This document shows positions 14,111 through 24,108 of a DNA stretch of 64,000 bases, in pieces. The translations under genes and the position numbers were made by a program. The notes under the pieces were generated by a model. It was not told the origin of the DNA, searched no databases, and saw only the letters and a list, made by a program, of their open reading frames with translations. Positions within the stretch are counted from its first letter, which is position 1. The number at the start of each line of letters is the position of its first letter. This DNA is from Calliopsis andreniformis. Taxonomy: Eukaryota > Arthropoda > Insecta > Hymenoptera > Andrenidae. The DNA is taken from NCBI RefSeq assembly GCF_051401765.1, contig NW_027480422.1, positions 13,410,001 to 13,474,000 on the forward strand. The letters run 5' to 3'.

Positions 14111-15720
14111 ACGTTCCGTGCAACCTAGGCTTCACTCTAGGGCGTTGGTCCACCAGGCCGAATAGTTAGGGCCTTAGAAAACAACTCGAGACGCATAAAA
14201 TACAATATAAATACAACAGTTTTTCCACGGTATAAAACGAATAATTGCAACCAGTATGAAAGTTACGGTCAGTTCTACGTTCCGGGCAACCTAGGCTTCA
14301 CCCTAGGGCGCCGCTCCACCAGATCGAATAGTTAGGGCCTAAGAAGTCAACGCCAGAAGCATAATATACAACAGAAATACAACAGTTCTTCCATCGTATA
14401 ACAGGAATAATTGCAATCAGTGTGAAAGGTATGGCCATTTCTACGTTCCGGGCAACCTAGGCTTCACTCTAGGACGTTGCTCCACCACATCGAATAGCTG
14501 CGGCCTCAGAAGTCAACGCCAGAAGCATAAAATACAATATAAATACAACAGTTTTTCAGTCGTATAACAGGAATAATTGCAAACAGTGTGAAAGATATGG
14601 TCATTTCTACGTTCCGGGCAACCTAGGCTTCACTCTAGGGCGTTGCTCCACCACATCGAATGGCTACGACCTTAGAAGTCAACGCCATAACTATAAAAAA
14701 CAATATAAATACAACAGTTCTTCCATTGTCTAAAATGAATAATTGCAACCACAGTGAAGGTGATGGTCATTTCTACGCCCCGGGCGACCTAGGCTTCACT
14801 CTAGGGCGTTGCTCCACCAGATCGAATATCTAGGGACTTAGAAGTCAACGCTAGAAGCATAAAATAAAAGAAAAATACAACAGTCTTTCCATCGTATAAA
14901 ACGAATAATTGCAACCAGTATGAAAGCTATGGTCATTTATACGTTCCGGGCCACCTAGGCTTCACTCTGGGGCATTGTCCAACCAGATCGAGTAGTTAGG
15001 GCCTAAGAAGTCTACACCAGGAGCATAAAATACAATATAAATACAACAGTTTTTGCATCGTATAATACGAATAATTGCAACCAGTGTGAAAGTACTGGTC
15101 ATTTCTACGTTCCGGGTAACCTAGGCTTCACTCTTTGGCGCTGCTCCACCAGATCGAATAGCTAGGGCCTTAGAAGTCAACGCCAGAAGCACAAAATAAA
15201 GTAAAAATACAACAGTTATTCCATTGTATAACAGGAATAATTACAACCAGTGTGAAAGTAATGGGCATTTCTACGTTCCGTGCAACCTAGGCTTCACTCT
15301 AGGGCGTTGGTCCACCAGGCCGGATAGTTAGGGCCTTAGAAAACAACTCGAGACGCATAAAATACAATATAAATACAACAGTTTTTCCACGGTATAAAAC
15401 GAATAATTGCAACCAGTATGAAAGTTACGGTCAGTTCTACGTTCCGGGCAACCTAGGCTTCACCCTAGGGCGCCGCTCCACCAGATCGAATAGTTAGGGC
15501 CTAAGAAGTCAACGCCAGAAGCATAATATACAACAGAAATACAACAGTTCTTCCATCGTATAACAGGAATAATTGCAATCAGTGTGAAAGGTATGGCCAT
15601 TTCTACGTTCCGGGCAACCTAGGCTTCACTCTAGGACGTTGCTCCACCACATCGAATAGCTGCGGCCTCAGAAGTCAACGCCAGAAGCATAAAATACAAT
15701 ATAAATACAACAGTTTTTCA
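13381..15720. repeat. 7-monomer higher-order repeat (1,162 bp), two adjacent copies
   Basis: Diagnostic variant blocks, for example ctacgccccgggcgac at 13611 and 14773, recur exactly 1,162 bp apart, which is 7 x 166. The two copies read almost base for base. A weaker version of the same period extends left to about 12900. Further copies of the unit occur near 17595 and 18923, and the gypsy element is inserted into the last one. Outer limits are approximate. Confidence 0.8.
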
Positions 15721-15960
15721 GTCGTATAACAGGAGTAATTGCAAACAGTGTGAAAGATATGGTCATTTCTACGTTCCGGGCATCCTAGATTTCACTCTAG
15801 GGCATTGCTCCACCACATCGATTAGCTACGGCCTTAGAAGTCAACGCCATAACTATAAAAAACAATATAAATACAACGATTTTTCCATCGTATAACAAGA
15901 ATAATTGCAACCAGTGTGAAAGTGATGGTCATTTCTACATTCCGGGCAACCTAGGCTTCA

Positions 15961-17288
15961 CTCTAGGACGTTGCTCCACCACATCGAATAGCTGCGGCCT
16001 CAGAAGTCAACGCCAGAAGCATAAAATACAATATAAATACAACAGTTTTTCAGTCGTATAACAGGAGTAATTGCAAACAGTGTGAAAGATATGGTCATTT
16101 CTACGTTCCGGGCATCCTAGATTTCACTCTAGGGCATTGCTCCACCACATCGATTAGCTACGGCCTTAGAAGTCAACGCCATAACTATAAAAAACGATAT
16201 AAATACAACGATTTTTCCATCGTATAACAAGAATAATTGCAACCAGTGTGAAAGTGATGGTCATTTCTACATTCCGGGCAACCTAGTCTTCACTCTAGGG
16301 CGTTGGTCCACAAGGTCGAATAGTTAGGGCCTCAGAAAACAACTCCAGACGCAAAAAATACAATATAGGTACAACAGTTTTTCCATGGTATAAAACGAAT
16401 AATTGCAACCAGTATGAGAGTTATGGTCAGTTCTACGTTCCGGGCAACCTAGGCTTCACCCTAGGGCGTTGCTCCACCAGATCGATTAGTTAGGGCCTAA
16501 GAAGTCAACGCCAGAAGCATAAAATACAATAGAAATACAACAGTTTTTCCATCGTATAACAGGAATAATTGTAATCAGTGTGAAAGGTATGGTCATTTCT
16601 ACGATCCGGGCAACCTAGGCTTCACTCTAGGACGTTGCTCCACCACATCGAATAGCTGCGGCCTCAGAAGTCAACGCCAGAAGCATAAAATACAATATAA
16701 ATACAACAGTTTTTCAGTCGTATAACAGGAGTAATTGCAAACAGTGTGAAAGATATGGTCATTTCTACGTTCCGGGCATCCTAGATTTCACTCTAGGGCA
16801 TTGCTCCACCACATCGATTAGCTACGGCCTTAGAAGTCAACGCCATAACTATAAAAAACGATATAAATACAACGATTTTTCCATCGTATAACAAGAATAA
16901 TTGCAACCAGTGTGAAAGTGATGGTCATTTCTACATTCCGGGCAACCTAGTCTTCACTCTAGGGCGTTGGTCCACAAGGTCGAATAGTTAGGGCCTCAGA
17001 AAACAACTCCAGACGCAAAAAATACAATATAGGTACAACAGTTTTTCCATGGTATAAAACGAATAATTGCAACCAGTATGAGAGTTATGGTCAGTTCTAC
17101 GTTCCGGGCAACCTAGGCTTCACCCTAGGGCGTTGCTCCACCAGATCGATTAGTTAGGGCCTAAGAAGTCAACGCCAGAAGCATAAAATACAATAGAAAT
17201 ACAACAGTTTTTCCATCGTATAACAGGAATAATTGTAATCAGTGTGAAAGGTATGGTCATTTCTACGATCCGGGCAACCTAGGCTTCA
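15961..17288. repeat. 4-monomer higher-order repeat (664 bp), two adjacent copies
   Basis: 15961-16624 and 16625-17288 are two head-to-tail copies of a 664-bp unit (4 x 166). I saw no convincing mismatch along the unit. Several private variants are shared, such as a cgatataaat stretch, the ttggtccacaagg block and the ttccatggtat block. The near-identity points to a very recent tandem duplication. The first two monomers of the unit also occur 332 bp upstream from 15629. Confidence 0.82.
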
Positions 17289-19004
17289 TTCTAGGGCGTT
17301 GCTCCACCACATCGAATAGCTGCGGCCTTAGGAGTCAACGCCAGAGGCATAAAATACAAAATAAATACAACAGTTTTTCCATCGTATAACAAGAGTAATT
17401 GAGACCAGTGTGAAAGTGATGGTCATTTCTACATTGCGGGCCACCTAGTCTTCACTCTAGGGCGTTGCTCCACCACATCGAATGGCTACGGCCTTAGAAG
17501 TCAACGCCATAACTATAAAAAACAATATAAATACAACAGTTCTTCCATTGTCTAAAATGAATAATTGCAACCACAGTGAAGGTGATGGTCATTTCTACGT
17601 CCCGGGCGACCTAGGCTTCACTCTAGGGCGTTGCTCCACCAGATCGAATATCTAGGGACTTAGAAGTCAACGCTAGAAGCATAAAATAAAAGAAAAATAC
17701 AACAGTCTTTCCATCGTATAAAACGAATAATTGCAACCAGTATGAAAGCTATGGTCATTTATACGTTCCGGGCCACCTAGGCTTCACTCTGGGGCATTGT
17801 CCAACCAGATCGAGTAGTTAGGGCCTAAGAAGTCTACACCAGGAGCATAAAATACAATATAAATACAACAGTTTTTGCATCGTATAATACGAATAATTGC
17901 AACCAGTGTGAAAGTACTGGTCATTTCTACGTTCCGGGTAACCTAGGCTTCACTCTTTGGCGCTGCTCCACCAGATCGAATAGCTAGGGCCTTAGAAGTC
18001 AACGCCAGAAGCACAAAATAAAGTAAAAATACAACAGTTATTCCATTGTATAACAGGAATAATTACAACCAGTGTGAAAGTAATGGGCATTTCTACGTTC
18101 CGTGCAACCTAGGCTTCACTCTAGGGCGTTGGTCCACCAGGCCGAATAGTTAGGGCCTTAGAAAACAACTCGAGACGCATAAAATACAATATAAATACAA
18201 CAGTTTTTCCACGGTATAAAACGAATAATTCCAACCAGTATGAAAGTTACGGTCAGTTCTACGTTCCGGGCAACCTAGGCTTCACCCTAGGGCGCCGCTC
18301 CACCAGATCGAATAGTTAGGGCCTAAGAAGTCAACGCCAGAAGCATAATATACAACAGAAATACAACAGTTCTTCCATCGTATAACAGGAATAATTGCAA
18401 TCAGTGTGAAAGGTATGGCCATTTCTACGTTCCGGGCAACCTAGGCTTCACTCTAGGACGTTGCTCCACCACATCGAATAGCTGCGGCCTCAGAAGTCAA
18501 CGCCAGAAGCATAAAATACAATATAAATACAACAGTTTTTCAGTCGTATAACAGGAGTAATTGCAAACAGTGTGAAAGATATGGTCATTTCTACGTTCCG
18601 GGCATCCTAGATTTCACTCTAGGGCATTGCTCCACCACATCGATTAGCTACGGCCTTAGAAGTCAACGCCATAACAATAAAAAACAATATAAATACAACG
18701 ATTTTTCCATCGTATAACAAGAATAATTGCAACCAGTGTGAAAGTGATGGTCATTTCTACATTGCGGGCCACCTAGTCTTCACTCTAGGGCGTTGCTCCA
18801 CCACATCGAATGGCTACGGCCTTAGAAGTCAACGCCATAACTATAAAAAACAATATAAATACAACAGTTCTTCCATTGTCTAAAATGAATAATTGCAACC
18901 ACAGTGAAGGTGATGGTCATTTCTACGTCCCGGGCGACCTAGGCTTCACTCTAGGGCGTTGCTCCACCAGATCGAATATCTAGGGACTTAGAAGTCAACG
19001 CTAG

Positions 19005-19008
19005 AAGC
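19005..19008. repeat. Target-site duplication of the gypsy element (left copy)
   Basis: The bases aagc lie immediately outside the left LTR and recur at 24105-24108. Removing the element and one copy restores an uninterrupted satellite monomer, as judged against the equivalent monomer near 13690. Confidence 0.9.
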
Positions 19009-20445
19009 TGCGACGTGACCGCCCAGCCGAGCCGTATTCGGCTTAGGACGGGCGTGCAGATCTGGCCACGACGCGTCCCACGCCTTGAATTTTCCGGGGG
19101 CGCCAGGTATCTTTCGATACCGGCGTGGAACGCGTCTCCTGTTTTCCGAAATCCGCGGCCCGGGCCAGCTCTTCGCGCGGAGAGGGGCGAGGTCCTTTCG
19201 AGCGCAGGGTGAGGAACGCTTCGGGATTTCGGGTTCTTACGGCGAGAACGCCAGTCAAAACTCGGTTTTCTCTGGTAATAAATGATGTATTTAAGCGAGA
19301 AACTTACAGGGCTTGGTCGAGTTCTTACACGCGCGGTCCCGCGACACGTAGCCGCGGGAAGTTACCCGTTCCCCGCTAATATGATCGCGTTACAAGGTTT
19401 CGAGCGACGACGAGGTTGAAACGCACGTTCGGCACGCGAGAGAACCGCCCGCGTGGCTGCTGTTGCACCGAAGTTACACCAGCAAGCCGAAGATGTATCC
19501 GCACGTTACAACCGTGAGCGAACGCACCGTTAAGCCGCAGACTCGCCGTTTGGCCGAGTCCGCAGGCTTCGAGAAACCCGCGTGCGAAGGCTTTCTTCCT
19601 GTTACAAGGCCTGTGCGCCCACCAGGAGTCGGCCCTCTCGAGATTTCGATTGCGAACGATCTAGTCCGAGTCAACCGGGGAGAACAATGGAGGAAGACTT
19701 ACCACCTGTGGACCGGTCGGCGTCCCGTACAAGAAGAAGGCCGAGATCGCTGCGTACGGCAGGATCTCGGCACGCGACGCTTCCCCCACTGTGCCCCGAT
19801 TGGCTCGCTCAGTTCGCGCGGTCTCGCGACCAATTATTCGTCGCGCCGTTCGAAGATTGATTGATGATTGGCAGGTCCTCGTTGAGTCCTCCTGGGGCTC
19901 TTCCTGCGGCGTGGATCCGAGGCGCAGTAGTAGACTTCGCTCTTCCGGAGTCCGCTGCCATCGTCTGCCCGCGAGATGGCCCCCGTGGCTTCGTCCCTGC
20001 GCCTCTCCGTGGAGGATCTCTCCCCGGAACGCGGGGTGAGGTGGCCAACCTCGCCCGCGTCGGCTGGTCCCCATGTACCGGTGCGTCCTCTCACATCCGT
20101 GGGGCAGCCCTCCCATCGTGTGTCCTCCCTGAGTGGCACGATGGGTTCCGACAGCCTCCCAATTTCGGCGTCGTGTCACTCGCCGGGTGAAGTGACTCTG
20201 GAGCGGCGGGTACCCTGGCCGCTCCCCGATCCCGAAGATCCTCCGCAGGAGACCGTATCGGTGGTGTCGAGACGGTCTCGCACCTGACGCCTGCCGATGC
20301 CACCATCTAGGCCGCTGAGATATCCCGAGAGCTAGGGCGCAAAATAGATGTTAGAAATACGTTGGACTCTCTCTGGTGCGCACTAAAGGCTCCTCTTGCT
20401 CCGGGGAGGGTTCGGCTTTGTGACTGGCACTTGTGCCACGTCACA
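19009..20445 (-). repeat. 3' LTR of the gypsy element
   Basis: This 1,437-bp LTR begins tgcgacgtgacc and ends gtcaca on the plus strand. It is the downstream LTR in element orientation because the polypurine tract abuts its inner end at 20446. It pairs with 22668-24104 at a constant offset of 3,659 bp, so no net indel separates the copies. I counted about 11 base differences. The many short open frames in it are not supported as genes. Confidence 0.95.
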
Positions 20446-20459
20446 ACTCCTCCCTCCCC
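20446..20459 (-). other. Polypurine tract of the gypsy element
   Basis: On the minus strand this reads ggggagggaggagt and ends directly at the 3' LTR, the expected place and composition for the plus-strand primer of reverse transcription. Another G/C-rich stretch continues inward from it. Confidence 0.85.
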
Positions 20460-20683
20460 GGGGGGGACCGATAAGGTCCACCAGGCTCTCCTCCCCCCCC
20501 CACTGTCCTCCCCCAACACTCGGAATCCAAGCACCTTACTGCGCACGTTTATCCATCATTGTGGTTTCTGGCTATTATTTCGGTCGATTTCTCGACCGAA
20601 CAGGTACCCCCGATTGTTTCCTACCCATACCGTGCTTCCAATTCCCTGTTTATCGACCAAAATCAAGGGGACCTGTATCCCTT
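20460..20683 (-). other. Non-coding internal tail of the gypsy element
   Basis: This 224-bp stretch lies between the end of the protease frame and the polypurine tract. It contains long C runs (C9 near 20494) and a hairpin at 20579-20600. I recognise no polymerase or integrase motif in any minus-strand frame. It is most simply the element's original 3' untranslated end, brought next to the protease by an internal deletion of pol. Confidence 0.6.
20579..20600. other. 9-bp hairpin in the gypsy 3' internal region
   Basis: TTCGGTCGA at 20579-20587 and TCGACCGAA at 20592-20600 are perfect inverted repeats with a 4-base loop. The position near the 3' end of the transcript could matter for RNA stability or packaging, but no role is shown. 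Confidence 0.65.
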
Positions 20684-22342
20684 CTAGCCACAACCACTAC
20701 CCACTAACGATGGCAAAATTCGTGCCGTCACTACGCATTTCCTGTCCCGGAGGGAGATTTCCATTTGTACTTGCTCTTCTGAGCGATCTACCTGCCCGTT
20801 AACTAATATTACCAACGCTGGTTTGTCGCTTCGTTTTCGTTGTTCTAATTTATTCGCGCCCGCCCACGTCCGGCACACGAAACACGATGATGCCCCCGAA
20901 TCAACCAATGCTCGCGTAGAGATTTTACCGATGCGGATTGCCAGGTACAACAGCGACTTCCGTGCGATAGTCTCCGTTGTGGAGCACCCCCGATAGATAC
21001 CCTCTTGTGAGTCACGGGTTGGACGCCTTTCTACGAGAACCGCTTCCACCCGCGCGATCGGTTCTCCTATTGGTTTCCCGTTCCCGCGTAAGTGGGGCAG
21101 TCTCTCGTGCTGACGTCCGGTTCCCCGCAACGGTAACAATGGCGTCGCCGCTGATTCCGGCACTCCCGCGCGAAGTGACCCTTTTGGCCGCAGTTCCAAC
21201 AACCGTCCCGCCGCCTCGGTGCTGCCCGCGCCTCCTCCGCCTGCGCCACCGCGTCTCTCATTTTTGGCTTTCGTAACGATCCCCCCCGCTTCGACTGTCG
21301 TGGCCTTTGACAGGCCCGACGAGGTACCCGCGTTTTTAATTTCGGCCGAGAATATCGTTGACGAGTAGCGTGGCCCGCGATATGCGAATTCCGGTAAGAT
21401 CGAGTCTTCCGGCAGTGGTGGTGGACGGTAACGAGTACCCGACGGTGTTTCCGCTCGTCTCGCTAATTTTCCTAGCGACTTCATATCCGTCACGTCCTCC
21501 CGCGGTACTCGCGCACGAATTTGTGGTAGCAAATTTGCGTGAGCGCAGGTTATTTGTTGCGATACGGGCCACTGTGGTTTTAATTTTTGGAAAATCGCCT
21601 GAATGCACGATAAATAATCGTCAACCGATTCGTCTTCGCCTTGCGTACGACTAATTGCTTCCTGCAGTAAAGCAAAATCGTAATTTGCGTACCCGAAACG
21701 GTTCCGCCATTCCGTTTTAAATTGTTCCCACGTATTCCATTCCGAACACTGCGTGCGATACCATACGCGCGCGACGCCTGACAGAAAAAACGGTAGGCAA
21801 CACAGAAGCTCCGCGTCCGGGATCGGGTGAATAATTCGCCCGTCCTCAATTTTATCGAGGAACGCTTCGGCGTCCTCCTCGCGTGTTCCCGAAAACTTTA
21901 AATTCCACTTCGACATAATCGCGTAAGCCTGGCCGGCCGTGGTGCGCGCGAATTCGGGGACAGAATACGTCGGTCCCCATTGAAACGTTTGCGACGGTAA
22001 CCTAAAATGTTCTTGACCTACCTCCGGGTGAGGGGAATGCGGTGATTCCTGTTCAACGTCCCCGACGCGTAACGTAACCGATTCCGGTGTACCCCGTTCC
22101 CCATCGCCTGTTCGCTCGAACGATAAATCACGCAGCAGTCGTTCACGTAGTTCGTCATCCGTTCCTCGAATTGATAATTTCCGTTGTAATAGCAGCTTTA
22201 ATAATTCTGCGCGTTCGAGGAGACGGAAAGACTCGTCTAAATTCGTCGCCATTCCGCGCGTAGTTTCCACCGGCAAACGCCTAACCTCTTTTCGAGCAGT
22301 CGACGGTTCGTTACCCAGATTTTCGATCTTTACTAACCTCAA
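20684..22342 (-). CDS. gag: Ty3/gypsy Gag with C-terminal partial protease
   Basis: This is a 552-codon frame. The likely true start is the second methionine (residue 31, codon 22250-22252), because it opens a better folded segment. Residues 41-73 form a short helix-turn-helix resembling a SAP DNA-binding motif. Residues about 140-298 match the retrotransposon Gag capsid fold, with WNLKFSG, ARVWYRTQ and FKTEWRNRF visible. From about residue 354 to 430 the frame reads a glycine/arginine-rich out-of-frame version of the nucleocapsid; the zinc knuckles lie one base away. Residues about 464-547 return to an aspartic protease with the catalytic ALVDSGAS motif (Asp481). The protein stops just after the LPSLV strand, before the second half of the protease core, so the enzyme is truncated. 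Capsid assembly activity is inferred from the family. Active protease is unlikely. Confidence 0.88.
   Translation of the reverse strand: MRLVKIENLGNEPSTARKEVRRLPVETTRGMATNLDESFRLLERAELLKLLLQRKLSIRGTDDELRERLLRDLSFERTGDGERGTPESVTLRVGDVEQESPHSPHPEVGQEHFRLPSQTFQWGPTYSVPEFARTTAGQAYAIMSKWNLKFSGTREEDAEAFLDKIEDGRIIHPIPDAELLCCLPFFLSGVARVWYRTQCSEWNTWEQFKTEWRNRFGYANYDFALLQEAISRTQGEDESVDDYLSCIQAIFQKLKPQWPVSQQITCAHANLLPQIRARVPREDVTDMKSLGKLARRAETPSGTRYRPPPLPEDSILPEFAYRGPRYSSTIFSAEIKNAGTSSGLSKATTVEAGGIVTKAKNERRGGAGGGGAGSTEAAGRLLELRPKGSLRAGVPESAATPLLPLRGTGRQHERLPHLRGNGKPIGEPIARVEAVLVERRPTRDSQEGIYRGCSTTETIARKSLLYLAIRIGKISTRALVDSGASSCFVCRTWAGANKLEQRKRSDKPALVILVNGQVDRSEEQVQMEISLRDRKCVVTARILPSLVGSGCG
21067..21261 (-). 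CDS. Gag nucleocapsid zinc-knuckle segment in shifted frame
   Basis: This 64-codon frame overlaps the gag frame, displaced by +1. It encodes a basic segment with two CCHC-type zinc knuckles, the RNA-binding part of nucleocapsid. Knuckle 1 is canonical C-X2-C-X4-H-X4-C (Cys21, Cys24, His29, Cys34). Knuckle 2 has the four-residue spacings but valine where histidine is expected (Cys42, Cys45, Val50, Cys55). It is not an independent gene. The displacement probably stems from a one-base length change upstream, with a run of seven C on the plus strand at 21281-21287 the best candidate. The return to the protease frame is a -1 step, the usual direction of programmed gag-pro frameshifting, so part of the arrangement could be native. 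Confidence 0.75.
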   Translation of the reverse strand: MRDAVAQAEEARAAPRRRDGCWNCGQKGHFARECRNQRRRHCYRCGEPDVSTRDCPTYAGTGNQ

Positions 22343-22647
22343 AACCTCACACGTGATACCACACCGTTTAACGACAATTCAACTGACCTATTCGTTGTGT
22401 TATTCCGTTCGAAATTTTCCGTTACGGCACTACTACCACGCACGGCACCAACACACACACTCGCGACGCGTAAACACTCCCGGCGATGTAAACACTCGTG
22501 ACCGCTACGAGCCCTTTCCGCACTGGTTCGCTATCCGAAACCGTTAACGTCTGAAAATAAGATGTTATAATATGCTGTAGGAAAACCGAATTTTAACCTA
22601 GCAATCCAATCGTTTCTCACCCCTCGCCCGCCACTCTCTCAAGAAAA
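22343..22647 (-). other. 5' leader of the gypsy element
   Basis: This is the untranslated leader between the primer-binding site and gag in element orientation. It contains no convincing frame or recognised motif. In this class of element it would be expected to carry packaging signals, but I see none that can be named. Confidence 0.6.
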
Positions 22648-22662
22648 CCACGTTGGGCGCCA
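22648..22662 (-). other. Primer-binding site, tRNA-Lys type
   Basis: The plus-strand sequence ccacgttgggcgcca equals the 3' end, including CCA, of an insect-type tRNA-Lys (CUU), so its minus-strand complement is a 15-base primer site. It lies five bases inside the 5' LTR. This fixes the element's orientation and independently confirms the LTR edge at 22668. The tRNA match is from memory of the Drosophila tRNA. Confidence 0.85.
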
Positions 22663-22667
22663 AATTC

Positions 22668-24104
22668 TGCGACGTGACCGCCCAGCCGAGCCGTATTCGG
22701 CTTAGGACGGGCGTGCAGATCTGGCCACGACGCGTCCCACGCCTTGAATTTTCCGGGGGCGCCAGGTATCTTTCGATACCGGCGTGGAACGCGTCTCCTG
22801 TTTTCCGAAATCCGCGGCCCGGGCCAGCTCTTCGCGCGGAGAGGGGCGAGGTCCTTTCGAGCGCAGGGTGAGGAACGCTTCGGGATTTCGGGTTCTTACG
22901 GCGAGAACGCCAGTCAAAACTCGGTTTTCTCTGGTAATAAATGATGTATTTAAGCGAGAAACTTACAGGGCTTGGTCGAGTTCTTACACGCGCGGTCCCG
23001 CGACACGTGGCCGCGGGAAGTTACCCGTTCCCCGCTAATATGATCGCGTTACAAGGTTTCGAGCGACGACGAGGTTGAAACGCACGTTCGGCACGCGAGA
23101 GAACCGCCCGCGTGGCTGCTGTTGCACCGAAGTTACACCAGCAAGCCGAAGATGTATCCGCACGTTACAACCGTGAGCGAACGCACCGTTAAGCCGCAGA
23201 CTCGCCGTTTGGCCGAGTCCGCAGGCTTCGAGAAACCCGCGTGCGAAGGCTTTCTTCCTGTTACAAGCCCTGCGCGCCCACCAGGAGTCGGCCCTCTCGA
23301 GATTTCGATTGCGCACGATCTAGTCCGAGTCAACCGGGGAGAACAATGGAGGAAGACTTACCACCTGTGGACCGGTCGGCGTCCCGTACAAGAAGAAGGC
23401 CGAGATCGCTGCGTACGGCAGGATCTCGGCACGCGACGCTTCCCCCACTGTGCCCCGATTGGCTCGCTCAGTTCGCGCGGTCTCGCGACCAATTATTCGT
23501 CGCGCCGTTCGAAGATTGATTGATGATTGGCAGGTCCTCCTTGAGTCCCCCTGGGGCTCTTCCTGCGGCGTGGATCCAAGGCGCAGTAGTAGACTTCGCT
23601 CTTCCGGAGTCCGCTGCCATCGTCTGCCCGCGAGATGGCCCCCGTGGCTTCGTCCCTGCGCCTCTCCGTTGAGGATCTCTCCCCGGAACGCGGGGTGAGG
23701 TGGCCAACCTCGCCCGCGTCGGCTGGTCCCCATGTACCGGTGCGTCCTCTCACATCCGTGGGGCAGCCCTCCCATCGTGTGTCCTCCCTGAGTGGCACGA
23801 TTGGTTCCGACAGCCTCCCAATTTCGGCGTCGTGTCACTCGCCGGGTGAAGTGACTCTGGAGCGGCGGGTACCCTGGCCGCTCCCCGATCCCGAAGATCC
23901 GCCGCAGGAGACCGTATCGGTGGTGTCGAGACGGTCTCGCACCTGACGCCTGCCGATGCCACCATCTAGGCCGCTGAGATATCCCGAGAGCTAGGGCGCA
24001 AAATAGATGTTAGAAATACGTTGGACTCTCTCTGGTGCGCACTAAAGGCTCCTCTTGCTCCGGGGAGGGTTCGGCTTTGTGACTGGCACTGGTGCCACGT
24101 CACA
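22668..24104 (-). repeat. 5' LTR of the gypsy element
   Basis: This 1,437-bp LTR is the upstream one in element orientation and would hold the promoter. It is the partner of 19009-20445 with about 11 substitutions, for example a/g at 23010 and t/g at 24091. I saw no clear TATA box or poly(A) signal on the minus strand. Its outer end cgtcaca is followed by the aagc target duplication. Confidence 0.95.
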
Positions 24105-24108
24105 AAGC
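24105..24108. repeat. Target-site duplication of the gypsy element (right copy)
   Basis: The bases aagc match 19005-19008. Satellite sequence resumes at once with ataaaataaaag in the register expected for the interrupted monomer. Confidence 0.9.

Larger units (their letters stand above)
1..19008. repeat. 166-bp satellite, array A (left segment)
   Basis: This is a tandem array of about 114 monomers with a basic period of 166 bp. The conserved core aacctaggcttc recurs at 15, 181, 347 and 513 and onward at the same spacing. Most monomers share a core containing ccgggcaacctaggcttcac followed by a gatcgaatag block, an A/T-rich stretch and a short T tract. Neighbouring monomers differ at many positions, while distant ones can be nearly identical, which is the mark of higher-order repetition and segmental duplication. 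The monomer is close to nucleosome-repeat length, as in many centromeric satellites. No gene is supported anywhere in the segment. The last four bases (aagc) are the target duplication of the adjoining retrotransposon. The centromeric role is inferred from organisation only. Confidence 0.96.
19009..24104 (-). mobile_element. Ty3/gypsy-like LTR retrotransposon, pol-deleted
   Basis: This is a 5,096-bp element read on the minus strand, with LTRs of 1,437 bp at 19009-20445 and 22668-24104, both with TG...CA ends. The internal region is only 2,222 bp. In minus-strand order it holds a tRNA-Lys-type primer site, a Gag frame, nucleocapsid zinc knuckles in a displaced frame, an aspartic protease that stops early, a short non-coding tail and a polypurine tract. 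No reverse transcriptase, RNase H or integrase is present, so movement would need enzymes from a relative. The two LTRs differ at about 11 positions. The element is much richer in G+C than the surrounding satellite. A 4-bp target duplication flanks it. Confidence 0.95.

Noticed and set aside
19463..19864. 133-codon and similar frames inside the gypsy LTRs
   Set aside because: High G+C sequence gives overlapping frames on both strands with no recognisable protein. They lie wholly in the LTR.
20307..20546. 79-codon minus-strand frame spanning the gypsy polypurine tract
   Set aside because: It crosses the polypurine tract into the LTR and has no recognisable domain.
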